From assembly GCA_964460485.1 (NCBI GenBank), contig CAYWRY010000068.1, forward strand, positions 1 through 20,505: a DNA stretch of 20,505 bases. Reading direction: 5' to 3'. Both the position numbers and the translations under genes were made by a program. How positions within the stretch are numbered: the first letter of the stretch is position 1; each line of letters begins with the position of its first letter. Source of the stretch: VGRF01 sp964460485. Its GTDB lineage: Bacteria; Myxococcota_A; UBA9160; UBA6930. Below are positions 1-8,460 of this stretch, piece by piece. The notes beneath the pieces were generated by a model that was not told where the DNA came from, did no database searches, and saw nothing but the letters and a program-made list of their open reading frames with translations.

Positions 1-64
1 GCACGCGATGATCAGAGCTGAGTTGTTCAGACCAATGCGGGACAGAACACCCTAGAGTTCGCGG

Positions 65-556
65 GTGCCTGAGCCGACCCGCCTCACCCTGCGCCTCGCG
101 AAGCCCGACTTCAAGTTCGCGGCCGCTCACTTCACCTGGTTCGCGGACGGCAGCGCGGAGCGGCTGCACGGCCACAACTACCGCGTCGGCGTCACGCTGA
201 CGGGCGCGCAGCTCGGCGCCGATGGAATGCTCGTCGAGGCGCGCGTCGTGAAGGACGAGGTGCGGCGACTGTGCGCGGCCCTCGACGAGCGCGTGCTCCT
301 GCCGGAAGCGAGCGCGCGCGTCGCGATCGAGGCGCGTGGGGGCGAGCTCGAAGTGCGCGTCGCCGGCCGCGGCTATCGCATCCCGGCGGGCGACGCGCTG
401 CGGCTCCCCATCCCGAACGTCACCGTCGAGTGCCTGGCGCAGCACCTCTGGCGCGAGCTCGCGCGTGCGTTCCCGGGCCTCGCCGCCGACGCGCTCGCGG
501 TCGAGGTCGCCGAGAGCGAGGGCCAGTCGGCCGTCTACGAGGCGCCGCTGCGCTGA
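65..556 (+). CDS. 6-pyruvoyl-tetrahydropterin synthase / QueD-family protein, PTPS-III-like
   Basis: This 163-residue protein belongs to the zinc-dependent 6-pyruvoyl-tetrahydropterin synthase fold, whose members act on dihydroneopterin triphosphate in queuosine, biopterin or folate synthesis in the cytoplasm. The zinc-binding histidines are visible as H22 in FAAAH and as H35 and H37 in LHGHNY. The usual catalytic cysteine before LHGH is absent and a glutamate (E32, in ERLHGHNY) sits close to that place. This is the hallmark of PTPS-III enzymes, which can make 6-hydroxymethyl-dihydropterin for folate. Residues about 75-120 hold an insertion before VTVECLAQHLW, which replaces the usual PTxEN segment, so the protein is longer than the roughly 120-residue QueD. 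The start is GTG with no clear Shine-Dalgarno sequence. It converges on the next gene 26 bases away. The fold is secure; the substrate is an inference. Confidence 0.85.
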   Translation: MPEPTRLTLRLAKPDFKFAAAHFTWFADGSAERLHGHNYRVGVTLTGAQLGADGMLVEARVVKDEVRRLCAALDERVLLPEASARVAIEARGGELEVRVAGRGYRIPAGDALRLPIPNVTVECLAQHLWRELARAFPGLAADALAVEVAESEGQSAVYEAPLR

Positions 557-582
557 CCCGCGCGGGCACCCGGCTTCGCTCC

Positions 583-1653
583 TTACGCCAGTCGCTCCCA
601 CTTCTCCGGCGCGTCGGGCACGCCCGCGCATCCCCACAACTCGCCGGTCTCCGGCGTGATCACGCTGGCGGCGTTCGTGCTGATGCCGTCGAAGTCCCGG
701 CGGCAGATCGCGAGCGCGCCGCCCGCCCGATCGGCGTAGCAGTCGCGCAGGAACGCGGCGTCGACCCGCCCGGCGCGCGCTGCCAGCAGCTCGCGCATGC
801 GCGCGAGGCGCGCCTCGGAGGACTTGCGCGGCGTGTCCGCCTCAAGGGCAGCGTGCGCGGGGACCTGGCAGTGGTTCGTGTGCACGTGCGTGCCGCGCTC
901 CACGACGAACGTGTGGGAGAGCTTGCCCGTGCACTCCACGACGGCCGCCGCGCCGGCGCGGTCGACGGCGAGATAGCTGTGCGCGCCGGCGCGCGGGGCC
1001 GCGGCGATCACGCGCGCAGCTTCCGCCGCGCTGCGCTCCTCGAGCGCGCGGTGGATCAAGCCGAGGTACGGCACGCCGACGCCCGCGTCGCGCGTGCGCA
1101 GATTCGTCGTGCCCAGCGCGAGGCCGTGCTCGTTGAGACTCATCAGCGACTGGCAACCGACGGTGGTGACCGAGAGGGTCTGCGGCCCCTCCGCCGGCTG
1201 CCGCCGGACGAACACGACGAAGGGCGCGTTGTCGCTGGCCAGATCCCAGCTCTGGGCGAGGCGCGGGCGACCGTCGCTGGACGCGTCGCGCTGGACGATC
1301 ACGGCGGTGCAGCCTTCGGCGCCGACCTCGTCGAGGTCGCCCCAGGCGAGCGCGTCGCGCAGGTCGGTGAGGCCGTTCATGGCGAGCGTCTGCTCCGCGC
1401 TGAGTCGCGCCCCGCGCGCGATGCCACGCAGCTCCGCGGTGCCGCGCGGGTCGAAGCGCTCGCTGGCGACGAGACAGGCGCGCGCGAGCCGCAGCAGGTC
1501 GTCCTCGCGGACGGAACGCCCGCCAAACTGGGTCGCCTGGCGCAGCGCGTTGTCGAGCCGCAGCGCGTAGAGTCGCGCGATCTCGCCGCGAAACGCCTCG
1601 CCGAAGGCCTCGCCCATCGCCGCGTGCGTGCCGCGCAGCTCGATGCTTCGCAT
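583..1653 (-). CDS. C45-family peptidase / acyl-CoA:6-aminopenicillanate acyltransferase-like Ntn hydrolase
   Basis: The 356-residue protein resembles the C45 family, whose members are made as precursors that cleave themselves before an internal cysteine and then hydrolyse or transfer acyl-amide groups. The likely nucleophile is C115 in EGCTAV, preceded by a proregion of about 114 residues. It is followed by the family's QSWDL element near residues 134-138 and by a C-terminal GISTNAASVITP segment. No signal peptide is visible. I chose the ATG at 1653 because a GGAGGG sequence lies 5 bases upstream (1659-1664). The open frame continues upstream, but only over the start of the divergent ABC gene. 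The real substrate cannot be read from the sequence: bacterial members are mostly uncharacterised, and penicillin acyl transfer is the name of the founding enzyme only. Confidence 0.82.
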   Translation of the reverse strand: MRSIELRGTHAAMGEAFGEAFRGEIARLYALRLDNALRQATQFGGRSVREDDLLRLARACLVASERFDPRGTAELRGIARGARLSAEQTLAMNGLTDLRDALAWGDLDEVGAEGCTAVIVQRDASSDGRPRLAQSWDLASDNAPFVVFVRRQPAEGPQTLSVTTVGCQSLMSLNEHGLALGTTNLRTRDAGVGVPYLGLIHRALEERSAAEAARVIAAAPRAGAHSYLAVDRAGAAAVVECTGKLSHTFVVERGTHVHTNHCQVPAHAALEADTPRKSSEARLARMRELLAARAGRVDAAFLRDCYADRAGGALAICRRDFDGISTNAASVITPETGELWGCAGVPDAPEKWERLA

Positions 1654-1813
1654 GGGTGCCCTCCAGCGCCGCGGGAGCGGATCGGCCGCGCCGCGCCACG
1701 AGTGAAGCGAAGATGACGCCTGCGCGCGCCGCGCGCCGGGCTTCTTTCTCGCGCTCGCTCGCGCGCCGCGCCGCGCGGCGCGACTACACTCGGCAGTCCA
1801 GCTACGGAGTCGC
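1654..1813. promoter_or_regulatory. Divergent intergenic region with 16-bp GC palindrome and a possible -10 box
   Basis: This 160-base gap separates two divergent genes and must hold both promoters. TACACT at 1785-1790 is a fair sigma-70 -10 candidate for the ABC gene starting at 1814, but no good -35 is visible. A perfect palindrome, CGCGCCGCGCGGCGCG, lies directly in front of it at 1767-1782, where an operator would sit. In DNA this GC-rich such a palindrome could also be chance. Confidence 0.3.
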
Positions 1814-3760
1814 GTGTCCGCCGCCGCCGCACCCCCGGAACCGCACGCAGCGCCCAGCGCTCCGCACGCTTTCGGCGCACACGAGGTCGCACGGCTCGCG
1901 CAGCGCTGCGTCCAGCTGCTCGCGCCCGTGCGCCGCCACCTGCTGCTGCTGGGCACGGGCTACGGCGGCATCGCCCTGCTCTTCTTCCCGGTCGGCGCGT
2001 TCCTGTTCGACCTGGTCTGGACGCGCGCGCTCGAGGGCGCCCCGCTCTCGCCGCTCGCCGCCGAGCTACTGCGCCTGCCGGTCGAGGCGGTGCCCTCGCC
2101 CGAGCAGCGACGGACGATCCTACTGCGCGCGGTGTGGATCGGCGCCGTGGGGCTCGTGGCGATCGCGCCGCTCGTGCTGTCGCTCTACTACTACCAGGTC
2201 TGGATCCTCCAGCGCGTGAACCAGCTGCTGCGCGTGCGGCTGGTCGAGCGCCTCCAGCAGCTCTCGCTGCGCTTCCACGCGCGCCAGCGCATCGGCGACG
2301 CGCTCTATCGCGCGCTCCAGGACAGCGCGATGGCGACGCAGCTCGTGGAGCTGCTGCTGCTCGTCCCGGCGGCGGGCGTCGCGCGCTTCCTGTTCGCCGT
2401 GGGGCTCTCCGCGCTGTTCTCGTGGCAGCTCGCCGCCCTGCTGCTTGCGCTCGCGCCGCTCATGCTCTGGCTGGGCGGCCGCTTCTCGCGCCCGCTGCGG
2501 ATTCGCTTCCGCGCGGCGCGCGAAGCGCAGAGCGCGCTCACCTCGCGCGTTCAGGAGACGCTCGGCGGCATCCGCGTGCTGAAGGCCTACGGCGCCGAGC
2601 CTTTCGAGCTGGCGCGCTTCGAGACCGCGAGCCGCGGCGCCTTCGACGCCGCTTACGCCGCGCGCGGCCTGTTCGTCGAGTTCTCGGTCTCGCTGTTCTG
2701 GGCGAGTTCGCTCGCGCTGGTGGCCGCGGGCGCCTGGCTCGCGCTGCGCACGCTCGAGTCCGCCCCGATCCCCGGCTTCGACGCGATCGGCCTCGGCTCG
2801 CTCGGCCTCGCGGTCTTCACGCTCGCCACCTTCAACTACGCGAAGCTGCGCTTCGGCGACGGCGCGTCCTCGCTGCGCCAGCTCCTGCGCACGCTCGGGC
2901 GGGCGCAGGACGTCGCGATCGGGCTCGACCGCGTGTTCGAGCTGCTGGACCTCGAGCCGGAGGTGAAGGACGCCCCGGACGCGCGCGCGTTCGGCTCGCT
3001 GCTGGGCGGCCTGCGCTTCGAGGGCGTGCGCTTCGCGTACGCGCCGGACCGACCCGTGCTCGAGGACGTGAGCTTCGACGCGCCCGCCGGCAGCGTGGTC
3101 GCGGTCGTCGGCGCGACCGGCGCGGGCAAGAGCACGCTGATGTCGCTGGCGCTGCGGCTCGCCGATCCCCAGGCCGGCCGCATCGCGATCGACGGCGCCG
3201 ACCTGCGCTCGTTCACGCTGGCGAGCTGGCACGCCGCCACCGCGATCGCGCTGCAGGAGAACCTGCTCTTCAACGCGACGGTGGCGGAGAACATCCGCTA
3301 CGCGGCGCCCGGCACGAGCGACGAGGCGGTGCGCGAGGCGGCCCGCATCGCCTGCGCCGACGAGTTCGTCGCGCGGCTGCCGCTCGGCTACGCGACGCCG
3401 CTCGGCGAGCGCGGCGCAAAGCTCTCCACGGGGCAGCGCCAGCGCATCTCCCTGGCGCGCGCGCTCGCCAAGCAGCCGCAGGTGCTGTTCCTCGACGAGC
3501 CCACCGCGTCGCTCGACGGCGACACCGAGCGGCGCGTGCTCGAGAACCTGCGCGTCTGGGCGCGCGGCCGGCTGGTCTTCCTGGTGACGCACCGGCTCGC
3601 GACCGTGCGCCACGCGACGAAGATCCTCGTGCTCTCGGGCGGGCGCATCGTCGAGCAGGGCACGCACGAGGAGCTGCTCGCGCGAGGCGGCCCGTATGCG
3701 CGCTCCGTCGCGCACGACGCGTGGAGCGCGCCAACCCAAGCCGCGCGGAGCGACCTGTGA
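1814..3760 (+). CDS. ABC exporter half-transporter (permease-ATPase fusion), first of a pair
   Basis: The 648-residue protein has an N-terminal six-helix type-1 exporter membrane domain (about residues 40-370) fused to a nucleotide-binding domain. The ATPase motifs are complete: Walker A GATGAGKST near residue 433, signature LSTGQ near 537, Walker B VLFLDEPT near 558 with its catalytic glutamate, the SLD loop, and the switch histidine in VTHRLATV near 590. It would use ATP to move a substrate out of the cytoplasm or across the inner leaflet. The start is GTG 4 bases after CGGAG (1805-1809). Its stop overlaps the start of a second half-transporter by 4 bases, so the two are probably made together as a heterodimer. 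The substrate is unknown; lipid, peptide and drug exporters share this architecture. Confidence 0.93.
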   Translation: MSAAAAPPEPHAAPSAPHAFGAHEVARLAQRCVQLLAPVRRHLLLLGTGYGGIALLFFPVGAFLFDLVWTRALEGAPLSPLAAELLRLPVEAVPSPEQRRTILLRAVWIGAVGLVAIAPLVLSLYYYQVWILQRVNQLLRVRLVERLQQLSLRFHARQRIGDALYRALQDSAMATQLVELLLLVPAAGVARFLFAVGLSALFSWQLAALLLALAPLMLWLGGRFSRPLRIRFRAAREAQSALTSRVQETLGGIRVLKAYGAEPFELARFETASRGAFDAAYAARGLFVEFSVSLFWASSLALVAAGAWLALRTLESAPIPGFDAIGLGSLGLAVFTLATFNYAKLRFGDGASSLRQLLRTLGRAQDVAIGLDRVFELLDLEPEVKDAPDARAFGSLLGGLRFEGVRFAYAPDRPVLEDVSFDAPAGSVVAVVGATGAGKSTLMSLALRLADPQAGRIAIDGADLRSFTLASWHAATAIALQENLLFNATVAENIRYAAPGTSDEAVREAARIACADEFVARLPLGYATPLGERGAKLSTGQRQRISLARALAKQPQVLFLDEPTASLDGDTERRVLENLRVWARGRLVFLVTHRLATVRHATKILVLSGGRIVEQGTHEELLARGGPYARSVAHDAWSAPTQAARSDL

Positions 3761-5619
3761 GCGGCTTGCTCGGCACGCTTCGGCTCTTCGGCCGAGCCTT
3801 CGGCTACGTGGCGCCCGCGAAGGGGGCGCTCTTCCTCAAGGCCGTGCTGATGCTCACGGCCATGCTGCCGCTGCTGCTCCTGCCCTGGCCGGTGAAGCTG
3901 ATGGTGGACCACGTGATCGAGGGCATTCCCCTCGGCGCGCAGCCGTTGCCGCATCCCGCGCTCGTCGACGCCCTGTTCGCCCCTTTCGCCGGCTCGCGAG
4001 AGGACATGCTGCTCGGCTGCGTGCTGTTCCAGCTCGGGCTCGCGATCCTGATCGGCGCCGTCGGGATGAGCGCGACGGAGCGCAGCCAGGCGGACTCGCA
4101 GCTCGCCGGCGGCTTCGACCGCGCGTCGCGCACGGAGAACGAGGCGAACGAGGGCGGCAGTTTCGCGAGCGGCCTGCTCGGCCTCGCCGACTCGCTCTAC
4201 ACGCTGCGCCTCACGCAGCGCCTGAACCACCACTACCGCAGCGCGCTGTTCGCGCGCCTCGAGCGCCTGCCGCTGCGCGCCTTCGACGACGCCAGCATCG
4301 GCGACGCGCTGTTCCGCACGCTCTACGACACGCCCGCGCTCACCCACGCCGTCTACCGCATCGCGCTCACGCCGATCACCTCGGGGCTGTTCGGCGTGGC
4401 GGTCGTGCTCGCGATGACCGCCAGCTTCGGCGCACACCCGCTGCTCGCGCAGCTCGGCGCCGCGCTGCTGGCCACGTCGTTCCTCTGCTCGCTGCCCTTC
4501 GCGGCCGCCATGCGCCGCCGCGCGGAGCGCGCGCGCTCGAGCGGCGCCAGCGCCGCCGCGACGCTCGAGGAGGGCCTGCACAACGTGCTCGCGGTGCAGG
4601 CGCTCGGAGCCGGCGTGAAGCAGCGCGAGCGCTACGACCGCGCGAGCTGGGACGCCTTTGCGAGCTATCGCGGCGAGATGGCGCTCGGCATGGGCGCGCT
4701 CGTCGCGGGCCTCGTGCCCGGCGCAGCGATCGCCGCCGTCGCCTTCTTCTACGTGGGCGGCCTCGTGATCGACGGCGCCCTCTCGCCCGGCGACTTCGTG
4801 CTGCTGCTCGCCTACTTCGGCTTGCTCGCCTTCGCGTGCCTCGACGTGGGCGCGCTGTGGCTGCGCCTTCAGGACGCGGCGACCGGCCTCGCGCGCGTGT
4901 TCGTTCTGATGGACCTGCCGGGCGAGGGCGACGCCGCGGGCGGTGCTCCCGTCGCGCCGCTGCGGCGGGAGCTCGCGCTCGAAGACGTCTCCGTCTCGCT
5001 GCCCAACGGCACGCGACTTCTGGAGCACGTCACGCTCGCGCTGCGCCCCGGGCGCATCACGGCGCTGGTGGGCCCGGCGGGCGCCGGCAAGACGACGCTC
5101 GCGTACCTCCTGCCGCGCTTCCTCGCGCCGAGCGCAGGGTGCATCACGTGGGACGGCGCCCCACTCGAGCAGCTCGATCTGGCCGCGCTGCGCCGCCAGA
5201 TCGCGTTCGTGTTCCAGGAGACGCAGCTGTTCGACGCGACCCTCGCCGAGAACCTGCGCCTCGCGAAGCCCGACGCGAGCGACGACGAGCTCTGGCGCGC
5301 GCTCGCGCAGGCCGGGGCGGCGGACTTCGTGCGCGCGCTGCCTGCGCAGCTAGAGACACCGCTCGGCCGCGCGGGCGGAACGCTCAGCGCGGGCCAGCGC
5401 CAGCGCCTCTCGATCGCACGCGCCCTCGTGCGCGACGCGTCGCTCTTGATCCTCGACGAGCCCACCAGCGCGCTCGACCCGGAGACGGAGCAGCAGCTCG
5501 TCGCCGCGATCCGCGAAGCCGCGCGCACCCGCGCGGTGCTCGTGATCGCACACCGCCTCGGCACGCTGCGCGACGCGGACGAGGTGTGGCGGGTCGAAGG
5601 CGGGCGCGTCGCGCGCTAG
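3757..5619 (+). CDS. ABC exporter half-transporter (permease-ATPase fusion), second of a pair
   Basis: The 620-residue protein is a second type-1 ABC exporter half. Its GTG start overlaps the stop of the preceding gene (GTGA) and has CGGAG upstream at 3746-3750. Walker A GPAGAGKTT lies near residue 439, signature LSAGQ near 543, Walker B LLILDEPTSALD near 563 and the switch histidine in VIAHRLGTL. Both ATP sites of a heterodimer would therefore look competent. The coupling region IGDALFRTLYDT matches IGDALYRALQDS of its partner, indicating related halves. Unlike the partner, it carries a hydrophilic, Ser/Glu/Asn-rich stretch at about residues 105-138, between the second membrane helix and the following coupling segment. 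It converges on the next gene, leaving 13 bases. The substrate is unknown. Confidence 0.93.
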   Translation: MSGLLGTLRLFGRAFGYVAPAKGALFLKAVLMLTAMLPLLLLPWPVKLMVDHVIEGIPLGAQPLPHPALVDALFAPFAGSREDMLLGCVLFQLGLAILIGAVGMSATERSQADSQLAGGFDRASRTENEANEGGSFASGLLGLADSLYTLRLTQRLNHHYRSALFARLERLPLRAFDDASIGDALFRTLYDTPALTHAVYRIALTPITSGLFGVAVVLAMTASFGAHPLLAQLGAALLATSFLCSLPFAAAMRRRAERARSSGASAAATLEEGLHNVLAVQALGAGVKQRERYDRASWDAFASYRGEMALGMGALVAGLVPGAAIAAVAFFYVGGLVIDGALSPGDFVLLLAYFGLLAFACLDVGALWLRLQDAATGLARVFVLMDLPGEGDAAGGAPVAPLRRELALEDVSVSLPNGTRLLEHVTLALRPGRITALVGPAGAGKTTLAYLLPRFLAPSAGCITWDGAPLEQLDLAALRRQIAFVFQETQLFDATLAENLRLAKPDASDDELWRALAQAGAADFVRALPAQLETPLGRAGGTLSAGQRQRLSIARALVRDASLLILDEPTSALDPETEQQLVAAIREAARTRAVLVIAHRLGTLRDADEVWRVEGGRVAR

Positions 5620-5632
5620 GTCGCCGCGCTCC

Positions 5633-6289
5633 TCACCCCGATGCGCCGCCGCCGGTGCGCCAGGCAGGCAGGCGCCAGTCGAGGGCGAGCGCCAGAACGC
5701 GCAAGCTCGTGGCGCACAGCGCGCCGGCGCCGAGCGCGGCCTGATCGCCGCCGCCGAGCTCCTCCGCGGCGACGACCACCCAGCCGCCGGCGAAGGCGCA
5801 CAGCGCGTACGGGCGGTGATCGCTGAACGCCGAGGGGATCTCGTTGCACACGATGTCGCGCAGCGCACCGCCAAACGCCGAGGTCATCATGCCCATCACC
5901 ACGGCGACGAGGCTCGGCATCTGCGCGTCCAGCGCGATCTGCGTGCCGCTCGCGGCGAACAGACCGAGCCCGACGGCGTCGGGCCAGAGGATCGCGCGCT
6001 CGGTGAGGCGCAGGTGCCGCTGGCGCAGGAACAGCATCGCGGCGAGCGAGACGGCGAGCAGGATCCACAGCCAGTCCGCGTGCGCGACCCAGAAGAACGG
6101 CCGGCGGTCGAGCAGCACGTCGCGCAGCGTGCCGCCGCCGAAGGCCGTGAGCGCGGCGACCACGCACACGCCCACCGCGTCCAGCTGCTTGCGTCCCGCC
6201 GCGATCACGCCCGAGAGCGCGAAGGCGATCATCGCCACCGCCTCGAGCGCGGTCTGGAGCGCCGTGAGCGACCACGCCGCCGGCGGCAT
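5633..6289 (-). CDS. TRIC-type / UPF0126 (YicG-like) membrane protein
   Basis: This 218-residue inner-membrane protein has about seven hydrophobic helices arranged as two related halves. Each half carries the glycine-rich signature: GGGTLRDVLLDR at residues 51-62 and GGALRDIVCNEIP at 140-152. This is the bacterial trimeric intracellular cation channel (TRIC) family, also catalogued as UPF0126 or glycine-transporter-like. Family members form potassium-permeable channels, though some were proposed to affect glycine transport. The length is typical. The ATG at 6289 lies 5 bases past the stop of the CoA-transferase gene, so it is probably the last gene of a three-gene unit. GAGG directly abuts the start codon rather than being well spaced, so translation may depend on coupling. 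Its role here is not evident from its neighbours. Confidence 0.88.
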   Translation of the reverse strand: MPPAAWSLTALQTALEAVAMIAFALSGVIAAGRKQLDAVGVCVVAALTAFGGGTLRDVLLDRRPFFWVAHADWLWILLAVSLAAMLFLRQRHLRLTERAILWPDAVGLGLFAASGTQIALDAQMPSLVAVVMGMMTSAFGGALRDIVCNEIPSAFSDHRPYALCAFAGGWVVVAAEELGGGDQAALGAGALCATSLRVLALALDWRLPAWRTGGGASG

Positions 6290-6294
6290 CCTCG

Positions 6295-7527
6295 TCAGCC
6301 GCGCTTGGGCGGAGCGAGGACCGAGCCCGCGTCGGCGCCGAGCGCCGGCGGCCGCTTCGCGCGCTCGCGCTCGCGCATGGTCGACAGCTTGATCGGGTTG
6401 CCCGCCACGAGCATGCCCGCGTACTCCGGCGCGTCGATGGGCAGCGCCATGCGGCGCGCGCGCGTCTGCGGATGGGCGAGCACCTCGGCGACGTTCTGCA
6501 CCGGCGCGCACGGAACCTCCGCGGCCTCGAAGCGCACGAGCCACGCCGCGGCGTCCTCGCCCGCGAGCGCGCGCTCGATCTCCGCGCGCAGCGCCGGCTC
6601 GTTCGCGCAGCGCTCGGCGTTCGTCGCGAAGCGGGGGTCGCTCGCGAGGCCGGCTCGGCCGAGCACGTCGCACAGCTTGCGGAACAGGGCGTCGTTGCCC
6701 GCCGCGATCACGACTTGCCCGCGCTTGGTCTCGAAGGCGCCGAAGGGCGTGATCGACGGATGGCGCGAGCCGATCGGGCCCGGGACCTCGGCGCTCGTCA
6801 CGTAGCGGGCGATCGCGTTCTCGAGCAGGGCGACCTGGGCATCGAGCATCGCCACGTCGACGCGCGCGCCGCGCCCGGTGCGCTCGCGCTGATGGAGCGC
6901 GGCCAGCGTGCCGGCCGCCGCGAACATGCCCGCGGCGATGTCGCCGATCGAGGTGCCGACGCGCGTCGGCTTCCCGCCCGGCTCGCCGGTGATGCTCATG
7001 ATCCCACCCATCGCCTGCACGACCATGTCGTAGGCCGGGCGCGTGCGCAGCGGGCCGCTGTCGCCGAAGCCGGAGACGCTCACGTAGACGAGGCGCGGCC
7101 AGCGGCGTCGCGCGCTCCGCCAGCCGTAGCGGAGCTTCTCCATCGTGCCGGGGCGGAAGTTCTCCACCAGCACGTCGGCCTCGTCCACGAGTCGCTCGAA
7201 GGCCGAGCGATCTGCGCGGCGTTTGAGGTCGAGGGCCACCGACTCCTTGCCGTGGTTCACGCTCGCGAAGTAGGCGGAGCCCGCCGGCGTGAACGGGCCG
7301 ATCGCGCGGGCGTCGTCGCCCGTGCCCGGGCGCTCGACCTTGATCACGCGCGCGCCGAGGTTGCACAGCATCAGCGTGCAGTAGGGCCCGGAGAGGATGC
7401 GCGTGAGGTCCACCACCGTGATGCCGGAGAGCGGGCCCGTGGCCGCGTCGAACGCGCGGCGAGCGCGGGCGGCCTTTCGCGGCTTCGCGCGTCGACGGCG
7501 AACGGGGGCTCGGCGCCGCTCGGCCAC
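6295..7527 (-). CDS. CaiB/BaiF-family (class III) CoA-transferase
   Basis: The 410-residue protein belongs to the class III CoA-transferases, which move CoA between carboxylic acids through a mixed-anhydride or thioester aspartate intermediate. The core starts near residue 32 with LSGITVVDLTRILSGPYC. The predicted catalytic aspartate is D167 in PAYDMVVQAMGG, followed by the family element GTSIGDIAAGMFAA. Residues 1-30 form an unusually basic leader with runs of Arg and Lys. It is retained because the only nearby start is the GTG at 7527, which directly abuts the stop of the ParA-like gene. The next possible start would cut into the first beta strand. The acid it acts on (for example formate/oxalate, carnitine, bile acid or an aromatic succinate) cannot be deduced, as no matching acyl-CoA pathway gene is nearby. 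Confidence 0.92.
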   Translation of the reverse strand: MAERRRAPVRRRRAKPRKAARARRAFDAATGPLSGITVVDLTRILSGPYCTLMLCNLGARVIKVERPGTGDDARAIGPFTPAGSAYFASVNHGKESVALDLKRRADRSAFERLVDEADVLVENFRPGTMEKLRYGWRSARRRWPRLVYVSVSGFGDSGPLRTRPAYDMVVQAMGGIMSITGEPGGKPTRVGTSIGDIAAGMFAAAGTLAALHQRERTGRGARVDVAMLDAQVALLENAIARYVTSAEVPGPIGSRHPSITPFGAFETKRGQVVIAAGNDALFRKLCDVLGRAGLASDPRFATNAERCANEPALRAEIERALAGEDAAAWLVRFEAAEVPCAPVQNVAEVLAHPQTRARRMALPIDAPEYAGMLVAGNPIKLSTMRERERAKRPPALGADAGSVLAPPKRG

Positions 7528-8460
7528 TCAGCGTCCTCGCAGACCACGGAACAGCGCGCTGCGCAGGTCCGTGGCGAGGGAACGCGGCGGGCTCGGGTGG
7601 GCGCTCGCGGGCGAGCGGGCCGCCTGGCGACGATCGGACTCGGTGGCCGCGGGCTGCGCCACGGTCTCGTGCTCCTCGCCGAGCGCGAGCAGCTTGCGCA
7701 CCTCCTCGGCCAGCTCGCGCAGCTGCTTCTGGACCAGGGTTCCGCGCGCCTCGTGCAGGATCGAGCGCGGGCGCTTGCGGCCGGAGATCAGCGCCTCGAC
7801 GCGCGGGCTGCGCGAGAGGAAGGTGGTGAAGCGCGGCCAGCCGCGCGCCTCGGCCTTCTCGGCGAGCCGCTCGAAGAGATCCTTGCCCTCGGCGTCGAGC
7901 TTGGTGCGGCGATCGACGAGCGTGAAGAGCACGCGCCCGCGCCCGCGCCGGCCGCCGTGCTGGCCGAGCAGCTCGAACGCGCGGCCCGCTTCCTCGAGCG
8001 AGGTCCGGTCGGCCACGGGCAGGATCGCGAGATCGCACGCGGCCAGCGCGCTGCGCGTGAGCGCCTCGAGGTCGCTCTTCGTGTCGAGGATGACGAGCCC
8101 CTGCCAGCCGCTCGCGTCGAGCATGCGCTTCAGGCTCAGCGGCTCCGCCGCGCGCACCTTCAGCGCCTCGAGGTCGTCCGCCGCGGGCACGAAGTGCACG
8201 CCGAACTCGCCCAGCTCCATGCAGCCCGCGAAGCTGCGCTGAACGAACGCGTCGCGCAGCGTGCGCGCGCCGGCCGGCCGCTCGCCGATGCGGAACATGC
8301 GCTCCGTCGCGGACTGGTCGTCGAGCGTGATCAGCAGGATCGGCAGGTCCTCGTCGAGCGCGCGCAGCGTGATCGCGAGGTTCGTGGCGACCATCGTCTT
8401 GCCCACGCCGCCCTTGTTCGAGGCGACGGCGATCACGCGGCGCGGCGTAGCAGGGCTCAC
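7528..8460 (-). CDS. ParA/MinD-family ATPase with atypical switch motifs
   Basis: The 310-residue protein carries the deviant Walker A box SNKGGVGKT (K16 and K21) of the ParA/MinD/Soj family, which use ATP-driven dimerisation to position DNA, protein complexes or organelles. The following motifs diverge. The usual D-x-D-P-Q-G/A switch reads ITLDDQSAT (residues 44-52), and the Walker B IDTPP reads ILDTKSDLE (124-132). A C-terminal Lys/Arg-rich helix (about 215-250) could bind DNA. Residues about 270-310 are Pro/Ser/Ala/Arg-rich and probably disordered. No ParB, parS-like site or other partitioning gene is adjacent. The GTG at 8460 was chosen because upstream codons enter the divergent promoter region; GTG at 8436 or 8469 is possible, and none has a clear Shine-Dalgarno sequence. 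A chromosomal positioning role is possible but not shown. Confidence 0.83.
   Translation of the reverse strand: MSPATPRRVIAVASNKGGVGKTMVATNLAITLRALDEDLPILLITLDDQSATERMFRIGERPAGARTLRDAFVQRSFAGCMELGEFGVHFVPAADDLEALKVRAAEPLSLKRMLDASGWQGLVILDTKSDLEALTRSALAACDLAILPVADRTSLEEAGRAFELLGQHGGRRGRGRVLFTLVDRRTKLDAEGKDLFERLAEKAEARGWPRFTTFLSRSPRVEALISGRKRPRSILHEARGTLVQKQLRELAEEVRKLLALGEEHETVAQPAATESDRRQAARSPASAHPSPPRSLATDLRSALFRGLRGR

Noticed and set aside
1..64. Promoter for the first gene in the left-edge segment
   Set aside because: TTGTTC (23-28) and TAGAGT (53-58) are visible, but they are spaced 24 bases apart, too far for a normal -35/-10 pair.
557..582. Palindrome CCCGCGCGGG after the first gene as a terminator
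   Set aside because: The stem is only 5 bp and no T-run follows on either strand.
2134..3756. In-frame upstream extension of the second ABC gene
   Set aside because: It is the wrong-phase reading of the first ABC gene. The second transporter starts at the GTG at 3757, behind CGGAG and overlapping the previous stop.
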